DNA from: Marthasterias glacialis
Lineage: Eukaryota; Echinodermata; Asteroidea; Forcipulatida; Asteriidae
Direction of reading: 5' to 3'
DNA: 64,000 nt
Assembly: GCA_911728455.2 (NCBI GenBank)
Contig: OU452228.1
Span: forward strand, 18,390,724 to 18,454,723
Position 1 is the stretch's first letter. The number at the start of each line of letters is the position of its first letter. Positions 52,641 through 63,743 of this stretch are shown here, in pieces. The notes under the pieces were generated by a model. That model did not search any database. It saw only the letters and a list, made by a program, of their open reading frames with translations, and was not told the origin of the DNA. The translations under genes and the position numbers were made by a program.

Positions 52641-53500
52641 TGATGATCTCTAAATAACAAAGTAGTAATAATAAAATAAATTTAAAAAAAAATACCTAGA
52701 AGGGGCGCTGACGTTGGATGGCGACAGCCAACCATTAAGTCTGTACAACACCCAATTACTAATAGATCGTTACTATGATTTCAATTCATACATTTTCCCT
52801 ACATGTTAACGTATAGTCCTCGATCAAATCTGCTCGTCATAAAAGCCACACGTGCACAACATTTACACCAAGATAAGCTTAACAGATTTGGGGGAAAAGC
52901 GCTTCCCGTTATCCTTCCTTCTCTTTGTTGAAAAGTACAGTTAGGGTAAGTATGCCCACAAAGCTAATAATTTGTTATTCAAATTCTGAAGAAGAAGAAA
53001 AATGACAGACGTAGAAATTCCGTATGGATATATAGACCGCATAGATCATTTCTATTTGACAAGACCAACATTACACCGATGCCTGTATGACAACAGAAAA
53101 CGGCTATAGAGCTCGTACAATGCTATGCTTCAGCTTCACCTGAAATTACAAGAAAAGATCAAGCGATTCTCTAGATATTTGACATTAAGCAGACCTACAT
53201 AGCCCTACAGATTCAGTCAATCTTCAAGTTAACTTAATCAATGATTTTAGATCATTTCCCTTTGGACGGTGTGGCGAGCCTCCACATCAACTCAGACCGT
53301 ATTGTGATGTTGAAAAATTCGGTCAAGTCTTGTGTCTCTGCTCGAGGGCAAGTAAAAAGTGTTGAATGTCACTTCCCTGCTGCCTGACGAGGCTCGGGTC
53401 AGGATACCGTCTGACTGACCGGGGTGTACACCGTGCTGCATGTGTGTTGGATTGAAGGACCTTGCAGGATGGTTCAGACTTTGCTTTTTCCTCCTATTAT
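52641..53500. other. intergenic, no gene found
   Basis: Nothing recognisable; an A-run at 52680-52692. Confidence 0.35.
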
Positions 53501-53650
53501 GCCCTTTGCGAAATCGCGGCTCTGGTCTTGGGCTTCGGCTTGGGCTCCGTCAGTTACGTTGAAACTGCGCACTTTCGCCACGTGGCGTCAAAACAGTCGT
53601 ACGGACCCTATACCTGAGCCCAAGCCCGAGCCGTGGTTTCGAGAAGGGCC
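53501..53650. mobile_element. foldback element copy B
   Basis: 150 bp with ends GCCCTTTGCGAAATCGCGGC and GCCGTGGTTTCGAGAAGGGC. Arms carry GGGCTTCGGCTTGGGCTCC against GAGCCCAAGCCCGAGCC. Confidence 0.8.
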
Positions 53651-53669
53651 ATAGTTGAATACACCGAGT

Positions 53670-53935
53670 CATGGGCGGATCCAGAATATTTGTTAGAGGG
53701 GGGCTGGGAATCAATAACGACAACTGAAATAATCAGAGGTGAGAAAAACAAAGCTAAGGTGGAAATGAGGGGAAACATGTGGGATGGGGGTATACCTTAC
53801 AGTTTCTGTTCTTCCCCTCCCTCACACCCTCTCTCTGTGTCTCTCTTTCTTCTTTTTATTTTTTTTTTTAATTTTTTTTTTTTAATTAAATTTTACGAAT
53901 TGAGGTGGGGGCTACAGCCCCTTTAGCCAGCCGAA
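53670..53935 (+). mobile_element. GGGCGGATCCAG element, forward copy
   Basis: Starts CATGGGCGGATCCAGAATAT and ends in the GGGGGCTACAGCCCC region. The interior is shared with 52261-52640 in reverse. Confidence 0.65.
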
Positions 53936-55444
53936 CCGCCAATGCGAGTGGAGGCTTTGAGCAAACCACTTAGTCTGACCCCCTTTTTGTTGAGTGCATG
54001 GAAATCCATGTATACATGTAGACTGGATGTTGTGTATTCAGAGAACAAGACAAAGATGTCCACGTCGCAATGTGGAAAACCCCATTAACACTCGAACGCT
54101 GATTCGCACGGAGCACAATTCCAAGACGGGTTCCTCGAGAAAGCAATTCATTTAAAGTTTGGACATTACAAATTATCCCTTAACTATTTGGGCAACTTAC
54201 GGTGAATGACACTAAATATATCAGCAGAGCGCTGCTGTGCAAGGTCCAACATTTCCCGCTAAGTTGTCTTTCTGTTTGTGATTATACCGGTGATTCCCCG
54301 CACATTCACTCATAGCAGCATTTCGGGGTTCTTTTTGGCCCCAATTTTAATAAATATTTCAAAAGGAGGCTGACTGTTGGCAACTGCTGGAGACCCCTCT
54401 GACATTTCGAACTTTTGTCCAGGGTTCTTGCGAGACCCGGGCAGGTAACTTTGGCTTTGGGTGACATTAAAGGGCAACACCGCCTGTAGACAAATCAATC
54501 TAACAGAATCAATTTGTAAAACGCCAACAGTTTTTAAAAAATTCACATAACCTGGTCTTATTTTCAAGTGACCTCTTTTTCAATATAGAAGGTTATCTGA
54601 TGCTGAATATACTGGGTCAAGGAATGAAGCGGAGGGGAACCGATTAATTAATATACAAAATATTCCCTATGGATGTAAACAATGCATGAGCATGAGCTCT
54701 GCCAACTCCCACCCCAACCCCCTCCTCCCCACACTTACTGCAACTGACACCTTTGACACGCCCTGACCTTGTTTTTATTTGCCAGTTTGTTCATTTGTTT
54801 GTTTGTTTGTTTTTATTGTGCATTCATCTCAAGAAATATTGCAGTTTTTGAGAACTTTACCCTCCTGGGGTGGTTCACAGGCACTGTCAGGTGTATTATT
54901 ATTATGTGGTACTCTAAACGAAGACCGCCCAACGTTGAAAACCTGGTACCTGTGACGTAGCCATCCGCTCTATGCTGATTTATGCACAATTGCTTCAGGG
55001 GACGTGACACAGAAACTTGTGGCGCGGAAGGGTTTGTTCAGTCTATCGATTTGCCGTCAGCTAAACAAACTGGCAAGCAGACAGTTTAGATCCCAAATAA
55101 AAGAAGTGGCTTTTTCCCAATTCAGTGAAGGCATATGTCGACAAATATTATTTTAGTATGTTTATAACTCAACAAACAAAGTATTAAAAGCAAATGCAAA
55201 AAGGGAACACACTGTTCTTGCATTCTCAATACGTGAACAATTAGTTTTAGCTTGAACTCTCACATAATATCATGTGTGAATGTAAAGCCTGTCGACCACA
55301 GACGATTTTCATAAAAAAAAACAGAACCCCGTCTTTGAACCTACAAATGCCGGGGCCGGTGGCCCCCCAAAACAAAATTAAATAAAAATTGGATAAAGCA
55401 AGAAGAAGACAAAATACAAAGACGTTTTATTAGAAATTGTCTTG
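53936..55444. other. intergenic, no gene found
   Basis: No gene or clear element was recognised. Confidence 0.35.
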
Positions 55445-55701
55445 GTGTGCCTGTAAGAAGGTCGTAAAGCTGTACGACCTTTTCCAAGACCACAAATCAA
55501 AACTTTTTAGAGCATTACTACTGTCTAGCGGTGTTTGTTGCTAGAATTACACCCAAGACACTTTTATCCCATTCCTATGCAGAATGATTCTTCCCTCAAA
55601 TGACTTACAAATAGCAGTTTTCTTGAAACACAATTTTGGACAGTAACTCCTTACGACCTTTTGCTGGTCACACTTTCGTTACGACCTTCTTCTGGGCACA
55701 C
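55445..55701. mobile_element. element with GCCCAGAAGAAGGTCGT ends, copy 2
   Basis: 257 bp; ends GTGTGCCTGTAAGAAGGTCG and CGACCTTCTTCTGGGCACAC. Shares internal motifs with 36715-37113. A third end-only scrap is at 56175-56192. Confidence 0.8.
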
Positions 55702-55976
55702 GACGTTGTGTAAAATTTCGGGCAAATCAATCCCTCTGCCCCTCCCCCCCCCCTCCATCTTTCCGATGAGTCCCCATGCATCTTTCTTAATAGTTGATGT
55801 GGTTGGTGGTTTGATAGATGCTCTGGCATACCTGTGTAGACAATAACCTTAATGGTGAATATATCCAACCTGTTGATATTATGGGTCCTTACAATCGAGT
55901 CATTAGAGCCAGTCAATGGAATGGTACCCGTATTGTCAAGACTGAAATCAAAGTACTCCGTTTCTTGGTAAAAAGG

Positions 55977-55977
<1 letters not shown>

Positions 55978-56006
<29 letters not shown>
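55978..56006 (+). repeat. poly-A run
   Basis: About 28 consecutive A. It could be the tail of a retroposed copy, but no source sequence is recognisable upstream. Confidence 0.9.
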
Positions 56007-56008
<2 letters not shown>

Positions 56009-56292
56009 AGTCACCTTGGCAGTCCAATGAATAAGAACATGTTGGTACTATCATTCCTAAAATTATCTATGTGCATGACTCGTATTGTTCATGAGTTTGA
56101 TATGATTAGACAATGAACTCCAATAAATCACCTGTCACCCGCGCCTATGCGACAACAAAGAAAATCTTGGTTTGCCAGGAAGAAGGTCGTAAGGCACCTT
56201 AACCAAAGAGTCCCCTATTCGCCCATGGCGGCTGTTGCTAAGGGTGTTGCTAAGGACGTTCTATTATTCGACGCATGATGACGTGGCGATCC

Positions 56293-56334
56293 AGCCCTAG
56301 CCGTAGCCGTAGCCGTAGCCGTAGCCGTAGCCTT
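56293..56334 (+). repeat. (AGCCGT)n hexamer repeat
   Basis: Five to six units of AGCCGT. The same hexamer appears in the arm of the adjacent foldback element (CCTAAGCCGTAGCCGAAG), so the two may be related. Confidence 0.9.
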
Positions 56335-56412
56335 CTATACTAATTACATGACTGGTTCAGGCTGCCGCCATCTTCGTTGGGTTTCGTGCATCATAACCTG
56401 GTATCTTGACTT

Positions 56413-56562
56413 AGGCCCTTCTTGAAACCGCGGCTTCGGCTGCTGCTCCGGCTTGGGCTCCGTCTGCCTGTTTGAAGCCCCCGTACCATAATGCACGTTT
56501 GACGGAGCCTAAGCCGTAGCCGAAGTAGAAGACGAAGTCGTGGTTTCGATAAAATGAGTCCA
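56413..56562. mobile_element. foldback element copy C
   Basis: Ends GGCCCTTCTTGAAACCGCGG and the complement of GTCGTGGTTTCGATAAAATG. Centre TTTGAAGCCCCCGTACC is shared with copy D. Confidence 0.75.
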
Positions 56563-56899
56563 GTCTATGTAACCTAGATTTCGACACTCAATACTGCACA
56601 CAAACAGCGCAAAAAGGTCCGTAGACTTTTTCTTTTGTTGGGATGGTCGTTACCACATTATTTACCGTCCTATATCACCCTTGGGACATTAAAAAATAAA
56701 GCACGCACTTCAATATTTGATCTCAAAGAACTATGCGAGTGCTTAGTGAACTTAATGGAGATATCTTCCCTTTGTGTCAGGGAGCCAATATGCTAGACCC
56801 TACCGACTCTGAATTTTCTACGATCAAATTCGATAGCTAGTATCACGTCCCCATAACAACTTCTCTCAATAAAGCTCTACATGACACCACAATAGCAAA
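56563..56899. other. intergenic, no gene found
   Basis: Nothing recognisable immediately upstream of the possible promoter. Confidence 0.35.
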
Positions 56900-57222
56900 T
56901 AAACGCGCACTAAAAACGGCGCGCGAGCATTGAGTGTGCCGCCCACGTGCCAGCCATAGCGCAGTGACATCAGCATCCGAGGGCAGCGGAGTGAGTGCGC
57001 GCCAAAATGCGAACTGAAAATAAAACGCCGTCTTCCCCCCGTTGTGTTAGTCGAGATTTCAATCAGTAGAGGATCGTGCTGCAATGCGTGTGGTGTTACA
57101 ACAGCGACCGTGATCTGTGCTGAGGTTTCACCCCGGTGTGAGTTAACTTTTATCCCGTTCACGCACACGGGGTGTGCGTTCGGCAAACACTAATTCTTCT
57201 GGTGAACTATTGATCGTCTAAA
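56900..57222 (+). promoter_or_regulatory. possible promoter and non-coding first exon
   Basis: A locally CpG-rich, non-repetitive block (ACGGCGCGCGAGCATTGAG, CCGCCCACGTGCCAGCC) is followed by mixed sequence ending in a strong splice donor, CTAAA|GTAAGT (GT at 57223-57224). This is the look of an animal CpG-type promoter and 5' UTR exon. No ATG-led conserved frame is inside. The rest of such a gene would have to lie to the right, perhaps outside the window. There is no direct proof of transcription. Confidence 0.3.
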
Positions 57223-57224
57223 GT

Positions 57225-58589
57225 AAGTTTTCATCGCATGTTTTTTGTGTTAATATCAGGTTATTCGTGCTCTTTTACGGTGAATTCTGTGCCTGATTGC
57301 CAGCAGGGAAAAACTGGACAATTGTTTGCATACCATCACGCATACAGGCAAACACGTGCGGTTTTACTTGAATCTGGAAAATGACAAGGGCCGTAGTATA
57401 AAGTGCATGGAAATTACTTCAACCCTATGCTTGTCGACAACTGTATTGCCGTCTAAATGTGTTCTTTATTTTCACAAGGTTTCAGTCTGTTAAACGGGTT
57501 CGGTTGGGAGACTCAGTCATTTTTTTTAAGAACCTGGTAGTTTTCAAGGGTAACAACAACGTCACAGTTGTCCGGAACAGACGAGTATCTATTGTTTATG
57601 TGCATTTAATATACACGTTTGCCTATGACATGTTTTGTCCGGCTACTGACCAGACTGTTTGCAGCGTATTTGTTTTCATTGCCAGAAATTTGCAATGATA
57701 CCAACACCAGTCTCAATCTGCTGGTACTTAGTTTATACTAGTATCATGTGCTGGTTTTACCAGTTTACCATTTCAAGGTATTTTTGTCAAAACAAAAGCG
57801 ACGTATGGAAGTAAACAAAAGTTGTATAGCTTGCGTTGTTAGATCCATCCAAATAAAGTTCTTTTTACAAAATTTAAGCTTCTGTAGCCTATCTAAAAAC
57901 TATAAACTCTTTGGACAGTACTGCCAAATATCAGGACAAAAAAACAGAGATGTGTCATAAGAGTGTTGGGGGTATTAACGGACTCTATTAATATTACGAA
58001 TTTCTTTGCACCGTCCCAGCGGCCTTCTCTTCAAAATACCCAACGCCCCCGAATAACCGCGGACATAATGGGTATAGATCTAAACGGGTCTCTTGATATC
58101 TCCAGGGTGTTGTTCCAATAGAACGTGTCAATTAATGAAGCCAGAATCGAATACAGCGGACTATGAGACGGATTACTATTCGGATCCACAGAACCGAAAA
58201 TTATCCGTCTGTCCGTATTCGCTGAGCCGTGTAGGCGGTTTTTTTTCCACAAACATAATGTTTGTTTGTTGAGTGTTTGTGTATCTTGTATAAAGGGAAA
58301 TCTTGTCCAAGTCGGTTGGTCTGACGGTTGGCTATCGTCATTCTGATTTCTAGGACATTTGTTGAGGTTGATGAATTGGGTAGTCATTGTGATCGAGGGC
58401 TGAATTTGAAGCCCGCAGGCTGAATCTCAGTATAGCTATAGAATTAATCACTAATTGCATTGTTAATGTGGTCTCTTTACATTGCAAGATTCAAGAAAGC
58501 TATGGTACAACAAAATACATTATGATTTCGGCTCCAGCTGGATCATCCGGTAAAATACAAAAAAATATAATAGACATTAAGGTCGCACC
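57225..58589. other. intergenic or intronic, no gene found
   Basis: No recognisable exon or element. If the block at 56900-57222 is a first exon, this is its intron. Confidence 0.35.
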
Positions 58590-58663
58590 GGTATCTGCTC
58601 TTTTAGAGAGACCATTTTCATGGCCGCCGGAACATGAAAATGGTTTCTAATAGAGCAGATACC
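58590..58663. repeat. 74-bp palindrome
   Basis: GGTATCTGCTCTTTTAGAGA...CCATTTTCATG, then GCCGCCGGAA, then the complement. Probably a small foldback element. Confidence 0.9.
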
Positions 58664-59220
58664 GTGGAACTCTGGGCTTACAGTCAATTTTTTGCACTAT
58701 GGTAATCGGAGGTCCAACTGGTGAAATTGTGCATCCCCATTGCCTCAGCCGTACAATTTAAATCCATTATGTTTATATGTGGTAGATTATAATGTTGACA
58801 CATTTCTTGGCGTACCGTAGCGAATTTGTGGCAGTGACCTTCAAATCCAAGATGGCCGCTGAACTTGTTACATGTAACAGTATTTTGATCATAACTGATG
58901 ATTACAGAATGTTACAGTATCTTGCTTGGTTCCACTGGAAAGGAGATAGTTGCTATAAACTATAGCTGTGTTAGCGAAGAATAATGTGAAGTGCCGTTCG
59001 CCGCTTCCACAAACATGTCTTTCTGAGGCCAAAGATAAATGATTGGTAGGTTCTCGTTGGCGCATCTCCAAAAATAGATGAGGGAAACATTTCACTAATT
59101 CCTTATTCATTATTTTCTCAACCTTGTTAAGATGCACGTGCATTTTAAGATGCTAATTTTCCTTTTTTTCTTTCCCCCTGGCTCTCTATAGGGCTTCAAT
59201 ATGACACTGTACAGAGACTA
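58664..59220. other. no gene found
   Basis: Nothing recognisable apart from a T-rich run near 59161. Confidence 0.35.
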
Positions 59221-59374
59221 TTGGCCGTTTACGAAACCACGACTTGGGCTTAGGCTCAGGCTTTATGGCTCCGTCGGCCTGTTTGAAGCCCCGTAAGGAA
59301 AGCACACGTTTTCCAAATAACCGACACAGCCTAAGCTCAAGCCCAAGCCCCAGTCGTGGTTTCGTAAACGACCA
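59221..59374. mobile_element. foldback element copy D
   Basis: Ends GGCCGTTTACGAAACCACGA and CGTGGTTTCGTAAACGACC, near-perfect arms with GGGCTTAGGCTCAGGC against GCCTAAGCTCAAGCCC. Centre TTTGAAGCCCCGTAAGG is as in copy C. Confidence 0.88.
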
Positions 59375-59565
59375 CAGATGGTTACATTGGTTGTCCATAT
59401 ACTGACGCATTTGCTTAGAAATAAGGAATTGGCGAAAAAAGGGTTATTTTCAGCTGAATTTTAGGGACTTTTTCGTCAATTTATATGCATTTTTAGTTCA
59501 AACAATGAATAATTCCACGCCTACGCTGACAAGCAACTGTATTCTTCTGCTATCGTAAAAGCCGA

Positions 59566-59626
59566 TATTTTGCTCACGGTAAGCGCCGATTTTTCGCTTA
59601 CGGTAAGCGCCGATTTTTCCCTTAAT
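59566..59626 (+). repeat. short tandem GCCGATTTTTCGCTTACGGTAA repeat
   Basis: Three imperfect units of about 25 bases (GCCGATATTTTGCTCACGGT, GCCGATTTTTCGCTTACGGT, GCCGATTTTTCCCTTAATAC). Confidence 0.8.
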
Positions 59627-60390
59627 ACGGCAAGCAGAGCCATTGAAATTGTTGCCTGTTCTTAGCACAGTGTTTTCGCAACGCTAACATGGATATCAAG
59701 CCAGATTCAGAGCCGTAAAAGTGGCACTGGATTCTCAAAGATCCTTGGGTCACACATAGCTTCAACATGGCGGACAAAGTGTCAGTCACAGCCGTAGCCG
59801 AGTTATTATTATTTTTTTAAATAAAAGTCCATGTGTTAATGTTTTGATAGTAAAACAGTCCAAAAATGGCATGCAAAGCGTAAACCAGCGATAGCTAGCT
59901 GAGGCAGTGGTTTGTTTTATTTTGACACAGAGCTTAAACAGCTCATTTAAATTGAACCGGAACCGAATCCGCAGATTTGTTTTTCTCTAGTATTATACAT
60001 ATATTTTTCTCTCGAAGACTTTAATCAAAATGCAATTAAATTCAAATTCCATTAATTCGGTGATAGGCATAAGGCCCATTTAAATTCAAATCGGCATTAT
60101 AGTCTTGAATGTTTCAAACCATGCATCAGGCCGTGTATAGCCTACCCGGTATGAATTAAACGAGTCGATACTGTGCATCTGACCCTGAATTACTATTCAC
60201 AGCGATGAACATCCTTTAAAAAAAATGTAAAAAAGACTCAATGTACAAACGTTCTCGCATGTGTAATGTACGTATCCCTGGTTAAGGTAACAGCCCTAAA
60301 ATAGATTCTTGGTTCAAAATTCATTAGAACTCATGCGATACGTTACCCTCCGTTGAACGTATGTTACGCACCATTATGTCAGACATGTGG

Positions 60391-60535
60391 CTCGATTTCA
60401 CAAAGAGCTAAGATTGATCTTAACTGCTAATCATTCTTAGTTGCTAAGCAAAGTGTGATGTCACAATACAAATCACTATGGTCATACTGACAACTCATCT
60501 TAAGATGAATCTTAGTGCTTCTTGAAATCGACCCA
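60391..60535. mobile_element. MITE of the TTTCACAAAGAGCTAAGATT family, full copy
   Basis: 145 bp; ends GGCTCGATTTCACAAAGAGC and the complement of GTGCTTCTTGAAATCGACCC. Core GTGTGATGTCACAATACAAA. Other copies: 8424-9383 (split), 15645-15674 and 17683-17785 (partial). Confidence 0.85.
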
Positions 60536-60554
60536 TCATGGACTCTTATATCCT

Positions 60555-61085
60555 ATTATGTCCGACCATTGTGTCCGCGGACTATAGGTCGGACCTAATG
60601 ATTCGTCGGACACAATGGTTCAGACATAATGGTTTGTCGGACACTATGAGTCCGACATAATGGTTTGTTGGCCACTATGAGTTGGACATAATGGTTTGTC
60701 GGACAAAGTTGGTCGGTCATAATGGTTCGTCGGACACTATGGGTCCGACATAATGGTCTTAGACACATTGGGTTGGAAGTAGTGGTTTATCGGACATAAT
60801 TGGTCGGACAAAATTAATAATTCGGGAGACAACGGGTCCCACATAATGTTTTGTCGGACACAATGGTTTGTAGGACACCATAGGTCAGACATAATGGTTT
60901 GTCGAACAGAGTGGGTCGGATATAATGGTTTGTCGGACACTATAGGTCGAACATAATGGTTTGTCGGACAGAATGGGTCGGACATAATGGTTTGTCGGAC
61001 ACTATGGGTCGAACATAATGATTTGTCTGACACAAATGGTTGGACGTAATGGTTCGTTGGACACAAGGGGTCGGACATGATGGTT
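60555..61085 (+). repeat. degenerate GGACATAATGGTTTGTCGGAC minisatellite
   Basis: About 17 units, 28-34 bases each, alternating CGGACATAATGG, TTTGTCGGACAC and TATGGGTC. Antisense frames read repeated SDxPTNHYV motifs and are artefacts. A last scattered unit lies at 61112-61132. Confidence 0.92.
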
Positions 61086-61858
61086 CAAAACGTCTTCCTT
61101 TATAATAGTCCATGTCGGACATAATGGTGTGTAACAACGTACAAGTCTTACGTCTTACTTTTTGGAACCATGGGTCCCACGCGCATTGCTTTAACAAGAA
61201 GGGCTCTCAGGTAAAAATTCATTTTTGTGATGCACTCATTTTCCAATAGAGGGCGTCCATATGAAAGTGGTGACAAATTGCAAGTCTCTAACCTCCCGTT
61301 AAAACGGTGTAAAATGCCATTGTGTTTGATACTCTTCCAGTGCGAAATTGTTATCATCAAAAAACATCTAAGACGTCACGTTTCAAATAATTGTCTGTAC
61401 ACTTTTGCACGGGAAATTGTTTAATTCATTCCCGAATTTATATAGTATCCAATCAAAACGGCGTTCAATTTGATCTTTTTACTGATGAAAAATACCTGTG
61501 TGGAATGTACAGACAGCAAGACATCCAATGACGTCATGTTTCAATATTTCGCTCGACTGAAAGAGTTCCAAATAAAAATGGAATTTTACACCATTTTAAC
61601 GTGAGATTAGAGACTTGATTTTTTTCTCCAACTTTCATAATCGGAAAATAAGTGAATCACAAAACTGAACTTGACCTTTGACCTTGAAGCCCCCTCCTTA
61701 CCGTGTGAAGGAAGGAAACCAATTCGCGCTCACTTTAACGGGTCCCAACCATTTCGAGACATGCGCAGTCTATACTCTTGAACATGGTAAGCTTTTAAGG
61801 TTATCAAGGCCGGAAATACCACATCACAAAATTACTTTTTGACGATCGAAACTCGTTC
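61086..61858. other. no gene found
   Basis: Contains two diverged inverted segments, TAACCTCCCGTTAAAACGGTGTAAA (61289-61313) and TTTTACACCATTTTAACGTG (61583-61602), perhaps the arms of an old element spanning 61240-61620. An ATG|GTAAGC at 61784 could be a splice donor but has no support. Confidence 0.4.
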
Positions 61859-62173
61859 ATGTCGTCAGTGAAATGGATCTTTGCCCGTTACGGGACACCG
61901 CGCGATGGATATCCGATATACAAAATGATGGCCGAGACGCTCAGTCGATGTTTAAAACGAAAACAACTTGGCCGTCCCTTAGTGCTGATAGAAGGGGGGC
62001 TTTCTCAGTGTCATTATGGTTGGGGAGAAGTGGAGAAGTTCCGTCCGAATCCCACAGAGATAAAAAACAATTACAATAAATGTCGATCAATTCAATATTT
62101 GAAGGGTGAACCAGAGCAGGCAGAAGACATGCCTCTTCAAATACTTGGGATGTACTTGCCTCATTCTGAGTAA
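61859..62173 (+). CDS. hypothetical small protein, 104 residues
   Basis: The frame starts MSSVKWIFARYGTPRDGYPI and ends MPLQILGMYLPHSE. It is preceded in frame by a stop near 61797. I do not recognise it. The composition is mixed and globular-looking (Trp, Tyr and Cys present; no repeats, no signal peptide, no membrane segment). It overlaps no identified transposon, which is unusual for this half of the window. Possible readings are a small single-exon gene, one exon of a larger gene, a decayed piece of a coding transposon, or chance. The overlapping shorter frame from 61873 is a shadow. Downstream, 62440-62530 is AT-rich like a 3' end, but no AATAAA is obvious. Confidence 0.3.
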   Translation: MSSVKWIFARYGTPRDGYPIYKMMAETLSRCLKRKQLGRPLVLIEGGLSQCHYGWGEVEKFRPNPTEIKNNYNKCRSIQYLKGEPEQAEDMPLQILGMYLPHSE

Positions 62174-62596
62174 TCTTTAGTCAATGTTTGGACCGATGGG
62201 CTGTGTGCACGGACTTCATCCGTGTACAACTCCAATCACTGTCGTCTACGGGGGAGCCATTAACGCGACGCAAAATGCGAATATACGGAACTCCAAGTGT
62301 ACCCCTAAATAAGTCGATTAGGTGAGACAAATTATCTACTATTTAAGAACATAGTTGGTAAATATCAACTTAGGTCAGGAAAGAAACTGGAGCTTTTCAT
62401 ACCCAAGTGTAAAACTGAGCGTTACAGCTGTTGTTAGAGTTGTAAAATGTCTTTGTATCTTTGTCTTTTAAAAAGTTTTGTTTGTATAAACTCAATTTTA
62501 TTTTTAAATTTTTAACATTCATGTGCATTGTATTTTTTTTTTAAAGTAAATTCTCACTTAAAATCGGTGCACAAATTTTGTTGTATATTACCTTGT

Positions 62597-62920
62597 ATAA
62601 CGCGGCCGGGCGGTCTCTTGCATCGAACTCAAGTTTCGGTGGCTAGGAGTGTGGGTTCCAGACCTGGTCGTGAAACTTGTGTCCTTGAGCAAGACATAAT
62701 TGCCTCCCGTCACCCAGGAGTAAATGGGTACCTGCGAGGGTAGAGATTGTTAATGTGAATGATTGGCAACCTGCGGGCTGATTTTGCTACCGGTGCTGCA
62801 TACTCCAAAGGAGTTGAGATGTTTTAGGGAATGCCTATAGGGCCCAGTAAACAGGGGTAATAATACTGCGAGGCGCTTTGAGAGGCCTACTTGGCATGAT
62901 AAAGTGCATAATTAATACAC
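62597..62920 (+). repeat. tRNA-derived SINE, second long family
   Basis: Head GCGGCCGGGCGGTCTCTTGC (decayed A box) and GGGTTCCAGACC (decayed B box), then GAAACTTGTGTCCTTGAGCA. The body includes CCAGGAGTAAATGGGTACCT, TGCATACTCCAAAGGAGTTG and GAGGCGCTTTGAGAGGC. The complement of this body is at 24415-24600. Confidence 0.8.
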
Positions 62921-63514
62921 GTTGTTATTTTATAATCTTTGTAAATTTGAATTTTTACGGCTTGTCGCCTACTGTAATTCGAATGTTTTTATAATAAGCC
63001 AACAGTATGTAAACTTGACAAGTTGTACGGCTGTTCTGAAGCTCTGGAAGCGAAAGCAATTATGGGCATAACTTATTCACCCCCGCACCAAAGGGACAGT
63101 GTTGGTTTTCAGAAGAGTTTAGTCAATTTTAGAGTATTGTTTTCTTCAGGCTATAAAGTGATATCATAAAAGTAACCTGTGAAAATTCCAGTGAACGTTT
63201 TCGACCACGTTGTCGAGAACACAAGGATCAACGGTGACATGTTTGCGCGTGCTGCGTGCACGTTATACAGCTTAAGTTAAATTGCTTGGCCAGACAAAGT
63301 TAAAATAGCCTTGGATTAGAAATAACAACAATGTCAGACAGAAATATTTCCTCTGGATTACTGCAGCATCAGGGTTCAGCTTTGTATTATTTAAGGCCAA
63401 TGAAAGTTGACTGTTTAGTTTCTCCTCAGCGCCCGCATCGAATTGTCGTCTGACAAACAAACATACCACAAACATTGCTGGAAAAAAAAATCTTTGCATC
63501 TTTGATGATTACAT
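62921..63514. other. no gene found; degraded AAAGGTAGAAT-family traces
   Basis: ACCTGTGAAAATTCCAGTGAAC (63175) and GTCAGACAGAAATATTTCCTC (63332) resemble the interior of that family, and a further trace is at 63845-63950. Ends are not seen. Confidence 0.4.
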
Positions 63515-63743
63515 GCATGGAATTTGGCACACGGTCAGAGTACCGGGTATGTCATGGGAAAGATATTTGGCTATAGGGCCATTGCAGATTTGTCCTTTGA
63601 AAACATTATAGGTAGGATAACAAGCAATTTTCAAAACTATCATAATTGCTGCATGCCATTGCTTGTTATGGACAAATCTGTGATGACCCTATAGCCAAAT
63701 ATCTTTCTCATGACATACTCTGACTACGTGCTAAATCCCATGC
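63515..63743. mobile_element. palindromic MITE, 229 bp
   Basis: Arms of about 85 bases: ATGTCATGGGAAAGATATTT then GGCTATAGGG, against the complement of CCCTATAGCCAAATATCTTT then CTCATGACAT. The internal ACAAGCAAT/ATTGCTTGT pair extends the stem. Confidence 0.9.

Noticed and set aside
60737..61197. Minus-strand SDxPTNHYV repeat proteins
   Set aside because: Degenerate minisatellite; units vary in length and no gene signals are present.
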